A stretch of DNA of 19,286 bases from an uncultured Oscillospiraceae bacterium (GCA_900763685.1 CAAFLF010000018.1:1-19286); one strand, 5' to 3'; shown: positions 1-6,825, counted from the first letter of the stretch. A program made the numbers and translations. Notes: generated by a model not told the origin, from the sequence alone.

Positions 1-119
1 AGGTTGGCTTCGACGCCGTGGCCGCTCTCGCCTGCGAGTGCATGGCCCGGGCCATCAACCGCTCCGCCTCCGAGGCCGCTCCCGCCTACGGCCTCCTCTC
101 CGCCCAGAGCTTCCAGTAA
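1..119 (+). CDS. C-terminal end of a probable P1-family (DmpA-like) peptidase, partial
   Basis: Only the last 38 residues are in the window, read from base 3 to a TAA stop at 117-119. They form an amphipathic helix rich in Ala (around DAVAALACECMARAIN) followed by a short AYGLLSAQSF tail. This resembles the C-terminal helix of P1/S58 peptidases (DmpA, nylon-oligomer hydrolase group), autoprocessed N-terminal nucleophile hydrolases that release N-terminal amino acids from small peptides. The catalytic part lies outside the window, so the family call rests on the tail alone and could be wrong. The gene ends just before two strong hairpins and is convergent with the minus-strand TraG-like gene. 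Confidence 0.45.
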   Translation, partial: VGFDAVAALACECMARAINRSASEAAPAYGLLSAQSFQ

Positions 120-143
120 GCGCCGGGACCCGCCAAAACGGAA

Positions 144-180
144 AAAGGGCACGGCCAAAAGGCCGTGCCCTTTCCCTTTT
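144..180 (+). terminator. Rho-independent terminator of the P1-peptidase-like gene
   Basis: A perfect 13-bp stem (144-156 with 161-173, arm AAAGGGCACGGCC) closes an AAAA loop and is followed by CCCTTTT. It starts 24 bases after the stop codon at 117-119. Confidence 0.85.
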
Positions 181-185
181 CCTCC

Positions 186-221
186 AAAGCGCCCCTCCGG
201 CCAGAGCCGGAGGGGCGCTTT
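186..221. terminator. Hairpin terminator between convergent genes, probably serving the TraG-like gene on the minus strand
   Basis: A perfect 16-bp stem (186-201 with 206-221) with a 4-base loop lies 5 bases past the stop of the minus-strand TraG-like gene (227-229). The arms begin with AAA and end with TTT, so the stem can act in both directions. With the preceding hairpin it separates the two converging transcripts. Confidence 0.75.
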
Positions 222-226
222 CTCCC

Positions 227-1465
227 TTATTCCGTGAGCCCGGCGGCCCGCCGCCACTCCGGATCCTCCGTGATGTGGAAGCGCTCCGTCACCACGGGCC
301 GCCGCCCCCGCTGAAAGAGGAACTCCCGCCCCAGGGGCATATAGAGCACCTCCGGCAGCGGCAGGCTCATCCGCTCCGCGACGCTCCGACAGGTGGCGAG
401 GTCCATCCCCCCCAGGTAGAGGTAGCGGTCGCAGTTATTGATGATGGTCACGGCGTCCGCGTCCCCGTACATGCTCCGCAGCTGGGACTCCGACTGCAGC
501 AGGATGGACACCGACATCCCCTTCTCCCGGAAGACCGAGATGTACTGGGCGAAGGACGGCACCCGGGCCCCCACGGCGAAGTCGTCGCAGAGCAGGTGCA
601 GCGGCCGGGGCAGCACCCCGTCCTCCCGGCTCTCGGCGTACTCGAAGAGCTCCTTCACCGCCTGGGAGTAGAAGAGCCCCGCGAAGGCGTTCAGCGACGG
701 ATTCACCGCCGACGTCGTCACGAAGAGCACCGTCTTCTCCGCCGTCAGCGCCGGGAAGTCCACCCACGCCTTCTCCCGCATGGCCCGCCGCAGCTCCGGG
801 GAAAAGATGGTGTCCATGGTAACGCTGAGGGAGGAGTAAATGCTCCCCGCCGTCCGCATAGGGGCGTAGCGGAAGGTCTTCCAGCACTGATAGGCGAAGC
901 CCTCCGGCTCCTCGGCGTTGAGCCGGTCAAAGAGGTCGTCCAGGTTCGTCCGGATGCTCTCCCCCTCCTCCGTCACCCGGAGCCGGGCGAAGAGGGCGCA
1001 GACGTCGTCAAAGGACGGCCGGCTCTTTACGTGCCGGACATAGGCGATGAGGGCCGACAGCAGCGAGATGGCCGCGTCGTCCCAGAAGGGGTCCGCCGCC
1101 CGGTTCCCCTCCTTCCGGGGATCCGCCATGACGATGGCCTGGGCCAGGTACGTCACGTCCCGGTCGCTCCGGACGTAGCGCAGCGGGTCGTAGGCGATGC
1201 CGCTCTCCCCCGGCTCCGCCAGGTTGAGGTCATAGACCCGGAAGCCCTTCCCCGCGAGATACGGGGCGTAGCGCTTCACCAGCCGCCGCTTGGAGAGGGT
1301 CACGATGAGGCTGGCGTTCTCCGTCTTCACAAGGCACATCTCGGCGTAGCTCATGGTCTTGCCGGAGCCGCTGGGCCCCACCACCAGGATGTTGTTGTTC
1401 AGCCCCGTCTCGGCGCAGGCCGTGCTGACCCGCTGCCCCTCCCCCAGGGTCCAGATCTCGCCCAT
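227..1465 (-). CDS. Stand-alone VirD4/TraG-type coupling ATPase
   Basis: This 412-residue protein resembles the cytoplasmic ATPase part of VirD4/TraG coupling proteins, which bring DNA or protein substrates to type IV secretion channels. Visible features are an N-terminal NNN-ILVVGPSGSGKT Walker A (residues 30-37), the PFWDDAA motif near 125, a Walker B-like LLCDDFA at 291-297 (DD where DE is usual), the ILLQSESQL sensor segment near 320, and the NNCDRYLYLGG segment near 343. The N-terminal membrane segments of typical coupling proteins are absent, so it would be soluble. No relaxase, VirB4, pilus or integrase gene is nearby. The ATG at 1463-1465 is preceded by GAAGGAG. It begins 4 bases after the GntR stop and is surely cotranscribed with it. 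It may be a domesticated element remnant or have a non-conjugative role. Confidence 0.82.
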   Translation of the reverse strand: MGEIWTLGEGQRVSTACAETGLNNNILVVGPSGSGKTMSYAEMCLVKTENASLIVTLSKRRLVKRYAPYLAGKGFRVYDLNLAEPGESGIAYDPLRYVRSDRDVTYLAQAIVMADPRKEGNRAADPFWDDAAISLLSALIAYVRHVKSRPSFDDVCALFARLRVTEEGESIRTNLDDLFDRLNAEEPEGFAYQCWKTFRYAPMRTAGSIYSSLSVTMDTIFSPELRRAMREKAWVDFPALTAEKTVLFVTTSAVNPSLNAFAGLFYSQAVKELFEYAESREDGVLPRPLHLLCDDFAVGARVPSFAQYISVFREKGMSVSILLQSESQLRSMYGDADAVTIINNCDRYLYLGGMDLATCRSVAERMSLPLPEVLYMPLGREFLFQRGRRPVVTERFHITEDPEWRRAAGLTE

Positions 1466-1469
1466 ACGC

Positions 1470-2189
1470 TCAGCTCCTTCTGAATTTCTCCGTCTTCTCG
1501 AACTCCCGCACCCAGTTGTCGATGATCCGCAGGATGATCTCCTCCGCCGCCTGGGGGTCCTGCCGCCGCACGGCGTCCAGGATGGAGGCCAGCTGCTCCG
1601 CGAACTGCCGCTGGGTATAGGAGTGGGCGCAGGCCGTCTTGTAGAAGAAGACGTACACCGGCCGGAAGCTCTGCATCACCATGGGATAGTAGGGGTTCCC
1701 GCTGGCCAGGGCCAGTGCGTGGTGGAAGGTAAAGCCGATCTCCGGGGCGTTGGCGGCCTCCGCCTTGTCCCCGGCCCGGCGGACGATCTCCGCCAGCGCC
1801 GCCAGGTCCTCCTCCGTCCGATGTTCGCAGGCCTTCTTGGTCAGCAGCACCTCAAAGCTCCGGCGAAAGCCCGTCAGCAGGTCGAAGGCGTCGCTGTCCA
1901 GCGCCCGGCCCGAGAAGTCCACAATGGCCATCATGGTGTTGAGGTCCCCGGTCCTGAGGTAATCCGCCACGAAGATGCCCTTCCGGGGCGCCACCCGCAG
2001 GAAACCCAGGGCCGTGAGCCGGGTGATGCCCGCGTGGACCACGGCGAGGCTCACGTTCATCTCGCTGGCCATCTGCCGCTCCGGCGGCAGCTGCTCCCCG
2101 GCCCGCAGCTCCCCGGTGAGGATCATCCGCTTGAGCTCCTCGGTAAAAAGGTCCGTCAGACTGACGGTAGAAAGTTTCTTGAATGCCAT
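1470..2189 (-). CDS. GntR-family transcriptional regulator (FadR/FCD type)
   Basis: A 239-residue DNA-binding regulator. Residues 10-75 form the winged helix (LPPERQMASEMNVS is the GntR helix-turn-helix signature, and VAPRKGIFVA is the wing). Residues about 95-230 are an all-helical FCD effector domain with the typical FHHALALASGN segment at 155-165, which usually helps bind a metal and a small carboxylate ligand. The length is normal for the family. The start at 2187-2189 has a GGAGAG site upstream. It is transcribed divergently from the CrtI-like flavoenzyme operon and upstream of the TraG-like gene. Regulation of both is the natural inference, supported by a 12-base repeat at both promoters. 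The effector is unknown, perhaps the substrate or product of the flavoenzyme. Confidence 0.9.
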   Translation of the reverse strand: MAFKKLSTVSLTDLFTEELKRMILTGELRAGEQLPPERQMASEMNVSLAVVHAGITRLTALGFLRVAPRKGIFVADYLRTGDLNTMMAIVDFSGRALDSDAFDLLTGFRRSFEVLLTKKACEHRTEEDLAALAEIVRRAGDKAEAANAPEIGFTFHHALALASGNPYYPMVMQSFRPVYVFFYKTACAHSYTQRQFAEQLASILDAVRRQDPQAAEEIILRIIDNWVREFEKTEKFRRS

Positions 2190-2204
2190 GCCGCTCTCCG
2201 TTCT

Positions 2205-2216
2205 CTGTTCATATCA
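2205..2216. promoter_or_regulatory. Candidate GntR operator, copy 1
   Basis: CTGTTCATATCA occurs here and again, identically, at 2357-2368. This copy sits in the untranslated leader of the GntR gene, between its predicted transcription start (about 2224) and its Shine-Dalgarno site. Binding here would block the regulator/TraG transcript. The assignment to this regulator is inferred from position and repetition. Confidence 0.45.
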
Positions 2217-2230
2217 GGAATATTATCCGC

Positions 2231-2260
2231 ATTATAGAGCATCGTATAGCACCCTGTCAA
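2231..2260 (-). promoter_or_regulatory. Promoter of the GntR-TraG operon
   Basis: On the minus strand a consensus -35 TTGACA (2255-2260) and a consensus -10 TATAAT (2231-2236) are separated by 18 bp. Transcription would start near 2224, about 35 bases upstream of the GntR ATG. Both hexamers match the sigma-A consensus exactly. Confidence 0.85.
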
Positions 2261-2331
2261 GCCCTCCCGGCAAGCCGCACAATGGCGTTCCGATTTTTTG
2301 TTACAAAATTCACAGATCGTCTCCCCTCCGC

Positions 2332-2360
2332 TTGACAGCCCCTCTGTCTCGTGTTACTGT
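2332..2360 (+). promoter_or_regulatory. Promoter of the flavoenzyme-reductase operon
   Basis: A perfect -35 TTGACA (2332-2337) and a -10 TACTGT (2355-2360, 4 of 6 matches) are separated by 17 bp. The start point would fall near 2367, inside the candidate operator at 2357-2371, about 50 bases before the ATG at 2418. The weak -10 overlapped by an operator suits a regulated promoter. Confidence 0.7.
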
Positions 2361-2371
2361 TCATATCACAG
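2357..2371. promoter_or_regulatory. Candidate GntR operator, copy 2
   Basis: This second copy of CTGTTCATATCA overlaps the -10 element and the predicted start site of the plus-strand operon. It extends to CTGT-(7)-ACAG, a partial palindrome as expected for a dimeric GntR protein. A bound repressor here would occlude RNA polymerase. Confidence 0.5.
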
Positions 2372-2417
2372 GGGCGCCCACGCGCTCCGCCAACACATAC
2401 CGGAAAGGAGTCTGACT

Positions 2418-3950
2418 ATGCCAAAAGATTACGATGTCATCGTCATCGGTGCGGGCAACGGCGGCCTGGCGGCCGGCGCCTTCACCGCCAAGAACGGCAA
2501 GAAAACGCTGGTGGTGGAGAAGCACAACATCCCCGGCGGCAGCGCCACCAGCTTTGTGAGGGGGCGCTTCGAGTTTGAGACCTCCCTCCACGAGCTCTGC
2601 ACCGTGGGCACGGCGGAGAATCCCGGCGGCATCCGCAAGTTCTTTGATATGCTAGGCGCCGATATCGACTGGCGCACCGGCATGGACGAGACCTTCCGCC
2701 TCATCGTCCCCAGCGAGGGCATCGACGCCGACATGCCCTGCGGCATCCCCAACTTCTGCGCCAAGCTGGAGCAGCTGGTCCCCGGGAGCCTGGAGAGCAT
2801 GAAGAAGGTCCTCTACTTCGGCAAGATCTCCTCCGAGGCCTACGCCTTCCTGGATGATCCCGCCTACACCCCGGAGGAGCTGGAGAAGCGCTATCCGGAG
2901 TTCGTGGCCCTGGCCGGCCACTCCATCGACGAGGTGCTGGATTCCCTGGGCATGCCCAAGAAGGCCCAGCAGATCCTGGCCACCTACTGGTGCTACCTGG
3001 GCGCCCCGTCGGACACCCTGGACTTCGCCATCTACGCCCGGATGCTCCTGGGCTACATCGTCTACGGCGCGGGCATGCCCGCCCTCCGTTCCCACGAGAT
3101 CTCCATGGCCCTGGAGAAGGTCATCCGGGACAACGGCGGCGAGATCTGGTACAACACCGAGGTGAACCGCATCCTGGTGAAGGACGGCAAGGCCTACGGC
3201 GTGGTCATCGGCGGCAAGGAGTACCTGGCCGACCAGATCGTCTGCAACGCCTTCCCGGACGCCGTCTACGGCAAGATGATGGACCCCGCCGAGGTCCCCG
3301 AGAGAGCCGTGAAGCTGGTGAACAGCCGCAAGCTGGGCCTCACCTTCTCCACCGTCTACCTCGGCATGAACAAGAGCATGGAGGAGCTGGGCATCACCTC
3401 CTACTCCAACTTCATCGCCCCCTGCGCCGACTCCCGGGAGCAGTATAATCGGGCTCTGAATACCCACGAGTACTGCGGCTACACCATTATGAACTGCCTC
3501 AACAAGCTCATTCCGGACTGCACGCCGGAGGGCACCTGCCAGCTCTTCTTCACCACCTTCTACTTCGGCAACGGCTGGGACGATGTCACCCCCGAGGAGT
3601 ATCAGAAGCTGAAGAACGAGACCGCCGAGAAGATGATCCGCACCGCCGAGGAGGCCCTGGGCATCAGCATCCGGCCCTACATCGAGGAGATCGTCATCTC
3701 CTGCCCGCCCACCTTCGCCCGCTACCTGAATACCCCCGGCGGCACCCCCTACGGCTACCAGGTGGACCGCGCGGACTCCTTCATCCAGCGCCGGATGGCC
3801 CTGGACAAGGAGAACTTCATTGAGAACCTGCATTTCGTCGGCGCCCACACCCACCGGGGCGACGGCTACAGCTCCGCCTACATCTCCGGCCTGGACGCCG
3901 GAAAGGCCATCCTGCGGGCGGACAGACAGAAGGGAGGAATGGAGAGATGA
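2418..3950 (+). CDS. CrtI/retinol-saturase-like FAD-dependent oxidoreductase
   Basis: This 510-residue flavoprotein belongs to the phytoene desaturase/carotenoid isomerase/retinol saturase family. It has the N-terminal dinucleotide-binding fold (VIVIGAGNGGLAAG, residues 7-20, with E34 ending the second strand and PGGSA after it) and the C-terminal FAD-contacting motif GDGYSSAYISGLDAGKAIL. There is no signal peptide. Family members add, remove or isomerise C=C bonds in conjugated polyenes and related substrates. The substrate here is unknown. The start at 2418 is chosen because AAAGGAG lies 7 bases upstream and the family's N-terminus begins here; the open frame extends to 2298 but that extension crosses the promoter. 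It overlaps the next gene by 4 bases (ATGA), so the two products are probably made together. Confidence 0.85.
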   Translation: MPKDYDVIVIGAGNGGLAAGAFTAKNGKKTLVVEKHNIPGGSATSFVRGRFEFETSLHELCTVGTAENPGGIRKFFDMLGADIDWRTGMDETFRLIVPSEGIDADMPCGIPNFCAKLEQLVPGSLESMKKVLYFGKISSEAYAFLDDPAYTPEELEKRYPEFVALAGHSIDEVLDSLGMPKKAQQILATYWCYLGAPSDTLDFAIYARMLLGYIVYGAGMPALRSHEISMALEKVIRDNGGEIWYNTEVNRILVKDGKAYGVVIGGKEYLADQIVCNAFPDAVYGKMMDPAEVPERAVKLVNSRKLGLTFSTVYLGMNKSMEELGITSYSNFIAPCADSREQYNRALNTHEYCGYTIMNCLNKLIPDCTPEGTCQLFFTTFYFGNGWDDVTPEEYQKLKNETAEKMIRTAEEALGISIRPYIEEIVISCPPTFARYLNTPGGTPYGYQVDRADSFIQRRMALDKENFIENLHFVGAHTHRGDGYSSAYISGLDAGKAILRADRQKGGMER

Positions 3951-5140
3951 AGACCTTTCAGGAACTGAACACCGCGGAGTCCTTCCACGCCATCGCCGCC
4001 GAGCGGGCAGCCAGAATCGACGCCGCTTCCACCGCCGCCATCCCCCAGCTGAACCCGGTGAACCGCCTGGCGAAGCGTCTGCACCCGGACCGCCAGTACA
4101 TGAAGATCGCCCAGGTCACGGAGCTCGCGCCGGACACCAAGCGCTTCCGCTTCGTCCCCGATCCCGCCCGGGGCACCACCGAGTGCGCCCCCTTCCTTGC
4201 GGGCCAGTACCTCAACATCCACCTCACCATCAACGGTATGCCCGCGAACCGGGCCTACTCCATCTCCTCCTCCCCCAAGAACGCCCGGGAGGGCTACTAT
4301 GAGCTGACCCTGAAGTATGTCCAGGACGGCCTGGTCTCCCGCTACGTCCTCGACAACTGGAAGGAGGGCGACGAGGTGGAGCTCTCCGGCCCCGCCGGCA
4401 CCTTCTACTACTCCCCGCTGCGGGACGCCAAAACTGTTGTCTGCCTCGCCGGCGGCAGCGGCGTCACCCCCTTCCTCTCCCTCGCGAACGCCATCGCCGA
4501 CGGGGACGAGGACTTCCGCATGATCCTCCTCTACGGCAGCCGCACGGAGGACGCCATCCTCTACAAGGCCGAGTTCGACCGGCTGGCCAAGGACGACCGG
4601 ATCCAGGTGGTCCACGTCCTCTCCGACGAGGAGAAGCCCGGCTTTGAGCACGGCTTCATCAGCGCCGACCTCATCCGCGAGTACGCCCCGGCGGGCGAGC
4701 CTTACTCCGTCTTCGTCTGCGGTCCCCAGGGCATGTACCGCTTCGTGGACCGGGAGATCGAGAAGCTGGGCCTCGCCCGCAAGTACGTCCGCCACGAGCT
4801 CTTCGGCGAGGTCCACGACGCCCGGACCCAGGACGGCTACCCCGGCACGGACCTTACCACCGTGAAGATCACCGTCTCCATCCGGGACACCACCCGCACC
4901 GTCACCGGCAGCGTCTGCGACACCATCCTCCAGACCCTGGAGAAGAACGGCATCACCGTGCCCACCAGCTGCCGCAGCGGTGAGTGCGGCTTCTGCCACT
5001 CCGTTCTGAAGAGCGGCCAGGTCTACGTGCCCAAGGCCATCGACGGCCGCCGCCTGGCGGACCTGAAGTTCGGCGGCATCCATCCCTGCGCCACCTTCCC
5101 CCTCAGCGACCTGGAGATCATCGTCCCCGCGGACAAGTAA
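3947..5140 (+). CDS. NAD(P)H reductase with FNR-type flavin domain and C-terminal 2Fe-2S ferredoxin domain
   Basis: This 397-residue fusion carries electrons from NAD(P)H through flavin to a 2Fe-2S cluster. After an N-terminal stretch of about 50 residues without a recognised domain come the FAD-binding domain (RAYS at 102-105), the NAD(P)-binding domain (GGSGVTPF at 169-176 and CGPQGMY at 258-264) and a plant-type ferredoxin domain (about 305-397). The ferredoxin has all four ligands, C342, C347, C350 and C381, spaced C-X4-C-X2-C-X30-C. This domain order is found in reductases of oxygenases (KshB, BenC-like) and in the Hcp reductase Hcr. No oxygenase or Hcp is present, so the likely acceptor is the overlapping CrtI-like flavoenzyme; this is inference. 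A strong terminator follows. Confidence 0.88.
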   Translation: MKTFQELNTAESFHAIAAERAARIDAASTAAIPQLNPVNRLAKRLHPDRQYMKIAQVTELAPDTKRFRFVPDPARGTTECAPFLAGQYLNIHLTINGMPANRAYSISSSPKNAREGYYELTLKYVQDGLVSRYVLDNWKEGDEVELSGPAGTFYYSPLRDAKTVVCLAGGSGVTPFLSLANAIADGDEDFRMILLYGSRTEDAILYKAEFDRLAKDDRIQVVHVLSDEEKPGFEHGFISADLIREYAPAGEPYSVFVCGPQGMYRFVDREIEKLGLARKYVRHELFGEVHDARTQDGYPGTDLTTVKITVSIRDTTRTVTGSVCDTILQTLEKNGITVPTSCRSGECGFCHSVLKSGQVYVPKAIDGRRLADLKFGGIHPCATFPLSDLEIIVPADK

Positions 5141-5173
5141 GCCCTCCCCGCCCGGGAAGGATCCCCTACCAAA

Positions 5174-5212
5174 AAACCGCCGCCGGTCCCCCGGCGGCGG
5201 TTTCCTTTTTTC
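5174..5212 (+). terminator. Rho-independent terminator of the flavoenzyme operon
   Basis: A perfect 13-bp stem (5174-5186 with 5191-5203, arm AAACCGCCGCCGG) with loop TCCC is followed by CCTTTTTTCT. It lies 33 bases past the stop codon at 5138-5140. Confidence 0.9.
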
Positions 5213-5507
5213 TCCTTTTCCGTGATTTTCACCAGGGCTTCCAGACTTTCCCTGTTCCGTCCGGGTTTTCCGGGCGCGGCGAAAAGGCCCCCTTCCCAGG
5301 AAGCGGACCAAGAGGGTTTTCCGAAGGCCTTCCCGGCGCCATTTCGGCCCCCCGCCTCCTCAAACCCCACATAGCCCCCCACCAAGCCCCTTTTCTTGCA
5401 CGCCTCCGTGCGAAGCAAGAAAATTTTTCCCCGCCCCGCGGGATCACGCCTCGCTGCGCGCCGAAAGGGGTACCGAAGCGCCCGCGATCCGCTCGGCAAA
5501 CCGGGAT
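5213..5507. other. GC-rich intergenic stretch without a credible gene
   Basis: About 295 bases between the flavoenzyme terminator and the stop of the first kinase. Frames are open only because of base composition, and none has a Shine-Dalgarno site with recognisable protein. The main structure is the hairpin at 5391-5428. Around 5440-5510 there are short inverted GCGGGATC/GATCCGC-type arms. It may be degraded sequence at the edge of the acquired kinase islet. Confidence 0.4.
5391..5428 (+). terminator. Terminator-like hairpin in the intergenic stretch
   Basis: The outer arms TTTTCTT (5391-5397) and AAGAAAA (5417-5423) and inner arms GCACG (5398-5402) and CGTGC (5407-5411) form an interrupted stem with a CCTC loop, followed by TTTTT at 5424-5428. 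On the plus strand there is no gene close upstream, so it may be a remnant or a back-up terminator. On the minus strand, where the kinase genes run, the U-tract is on the wrong side. Confidence 0.4.
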
Positions 5508-6005
5508 CTAAGCAAGTCGGCGCGTCCATTCCGCCGCTTCAAGGCGGGATCGGAAAACGAAACGGTTCACATCCGAATACTTTTCAAGGAGGGACAGGAT
5601 CACCGGGCGATTGTCTGTCTCATAACGCTCGACCAGCTTCACCAATTCAGGATCAAGCGTCCGCTCTGTCCACGGAATATCCGTGCGATGTTTCCCGACC
5701 CGTTCCTTGATCCCGTTCATGCACACATCAACAGGATAATCAAGGAAAATGACCGTATCGCAGGCTTGAAACCGCGTCTCAAACGTTCTGCTGTAATTTC
5801 CGTCAATGATCCATCGGTCCGTCCGCAGGATCTCATCCAGCTTTTGATCAAATTCCTCTCTTGAAATGTGCGATTTGTCCGGTTTCCACCAAATATTGTC
5901 CAGATGAAATAAAGGCAGGCCTGTAATGTCCCGAAGGTTTTTTGAAAATGTGCTTTTCCCGCTTCCGGGACACCCAATCACAAGGATCTTCCGCCCAAGC
6001 TCCAT
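5508..6005 (-). CDS. P-loop kinase of the FlaR / 'DNA topology modulation protein' family
   Basis: A 165-residue adenylate-kinase-like P-loop protein. Walker A is GCPGSGKST (residues 11-19), followed by LPLFHLDNIWWKPDK, DRWIIDGNYSRT near 63-74, the VIFLDYP strand near 84, and an arginine-rich lid near RVGKHRTDIPW. This order is characteristic of the small proteins annotated as FlaR or DNA topology modulation protein. The true substrate of the family is not firmly established, and the name is historical. The ATG at 6003-6005 is preceded by GAAAGGAGAG. It lies 27 bases after the second kinase, with which it forms a two-gene operon of clearly lower GC than the neighbours, pointing to acquisition by transfer. 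Confidence 0.82.
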   Translation of the reverse strand: MELGRKILVIGCPGSGKSTFSKNLRDITGLPLFHLDNIWWKPDKSHISREEFDQKLDEILRTDRWIIDGNYSRTFETRFQACDTVIFLDYPVDVCMNGIKERVGKHRTDIPWTERTLDPELVKLVERYETDNRPVILSLLEKYSDVNRFVFRSRLEAAEWTRRLA

Positions 6006-6032
6006 AACACTCTCCTTTCCGCGAACGCCAAT

Positions 6033-6584
6033 TTATAGATGGAAGGTTTCTTTGATCAATCTCGCGGCTTTCTCCGGTTCCATATCAGAATTATCGATCC
6101 TCAGGTAGTTATCAAAAGGAATCTCGCCTTCATAACTAACACACCGATGGTTTTTGTCATCATTGATCAAACGCTGATTGGAAGTCTCTATCTCTCTTTT
6201 GGACGCTTTGTTTTTTAGCCTGTTCTCAGAAATATTCCTTTTCAGTCTGATCTCTTGTGGGGCGATCAGTTCAACATAATAAAAATCGGTCCCGTATGGT
6301 TCAAATATCCCTTTGATATGCTCCAGATACTCCCATTCTGACGGCAGATCAAAATCCATCATCAGTGTAAAAATCATCCCATAGTTATCGGAAGCCGCAT
6401 AGTTCCTGAAAATCGTGTCACGTATTTCTGAGATCGTCTTTCCGTCGTATCTGCCGAAAATCTCTATCACCGGTTCAATGGTCATGTGATTGTGAAAGAG
6501 CCTTAAATCCGTTATTTTCATCAGTTCCTGACCAACTGTCATTTTCCCAACCGCGGCATCGCCAATGATAAATAATAGTTTCAT
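6033..6584 (-). CDS. Small P-loop NTPase/kinase-like protein
   Basis: A 183-residue protein starting MKLLFIIGDAAVGKMTVGQEL, with an atypical Walker A GDAAVGKMT at residues 8-16 and the following LRLFHNHMTIEPV segment found in a widespread Firmicute family of AAA/shikimate-kinase-like ATPases. The substrate is unknown. A C-terminal NDDKNHRCVSYEGEIPFDNYLRIDN segment fits a nucleotide-kinase core fold. The start at 6582-6584 is chosen for its GAGGTG site and the family N-terminus; the frame stays open to 6818 but that extension runs through a terminator hairpin. Base composition is low (24 of 60 bases G or C at 6121-6180), unlike the surrounding operons. It is the first gene of the kinase pair. 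Confidence 0.78.
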   Translation of the reverse strand: MKLLFIIGDAAVGKMTVGQELMKITDLRLFHNHMTIEPVIEIFGRYDGKTISEIRDTIFRNYAASDNYGMIFTLMMDFDLPSEWEYLEHIKGIFEPYGTDFYYVELIAPQEIRLKRNISENRLKNKASKREIETSNQRLINDDKNHRCVSYEGEIPFDNYLRIDNSDMEPEKAARLIKETFHL

Positions 6585-6627
6585 AAAACACCTCAACAAC
6601 TCCCGATCCGCGGGTCTGTTTCCTTCC

Positions 6628-6656
6628 ATGTTAACACAAAGCGGGATAGGATACAA
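6628..6656 (-). promoter_or_regulatory. Possible promoter of the kinase pair
   Basis: On the minus strand TTGTAT (6651-6656) and TAACAT (6628-6633, 4 of 6 to the -10 consensus) are separated by 17 bp, about 45 bases upstream of the first kinase ATG and directly after the ilvE terminator hairpin. The -35 is poor, so this is tentative. Confidence 0.35.
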
Positions 6657-6659
6657 GAA

Positions 6660-6687
6660 CAGCCACAGCGGTGAACCGCTGTGGCTG
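6660..6687 (-). terminator. Probable terminator downstream of ilvE
   Basis: A perfect 12-bp stem (6660-6671 with 6676-6687) encloses a 4-base loop. On the minus strand it is followed by TTCTTGTAT, a modest U-rich tail. It is 138 bases past the ilvE stop and separates ilvE from the kinase pair. Confidence 0.55.
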
Positions 6688-6703
6688 CTGCCGGTTTTAC
6701 GAC

Positions 6704-6735
6704 CGCCCGCCTTCTGGCAGGCGTTTTCTTTTTTC
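6704..6735 (+). terminator. Orphan plus-strand terminator-like hairpin
   Basis: CGCCCGCC (6704-6711) pairs with GGCAGGCG (6716-6723) with one mismatch around a TTCT loop, followed by TTTTCTTTTTTC. It is a good plus-strand terminator by shape, but no plus-strand gene precedes it within 1.5 kb. It may protect against read-through antisense to ilvE or be left over from a lost gene. Confidence 0.45.
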
Positions 6736-6825
6736 GTCAAAGGGAAGTGTTCCTTCCTCCGCAGGAACGGCAGGGCCGCTCCCGCGGGGAAAAGGGGGAC
6801 GCTAACGGGGGGCAACATTCCCTCT

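Noticed and set aside
38..1483. A 481-codon plus-strand frame across the TraG-like gene
   Set aside because: Arg/Pro/His-rich shadow of the minus-strand gene, and it runs through both terminator hairpins.
2298..2417. N-terminal extension of the CrtI-like flavoenzyme
   Set aside because: It covers the promoter and operator; the family N-terminus and the ribosome site point to 2418.
5430..5520. Possible tRNA or small structured RNA
   Set aside because: Short inverted arms occur but no cloverleaf, no TTCGA/TTCAA T-loop in the right place and no CCA end could be drawn.
6585..6818. N-terminal extension of the second kinase
   Set aside because: It crosses the ilvE terminator hairpin; the Walker A region follows directly after the ATG at 6584 as in the family.
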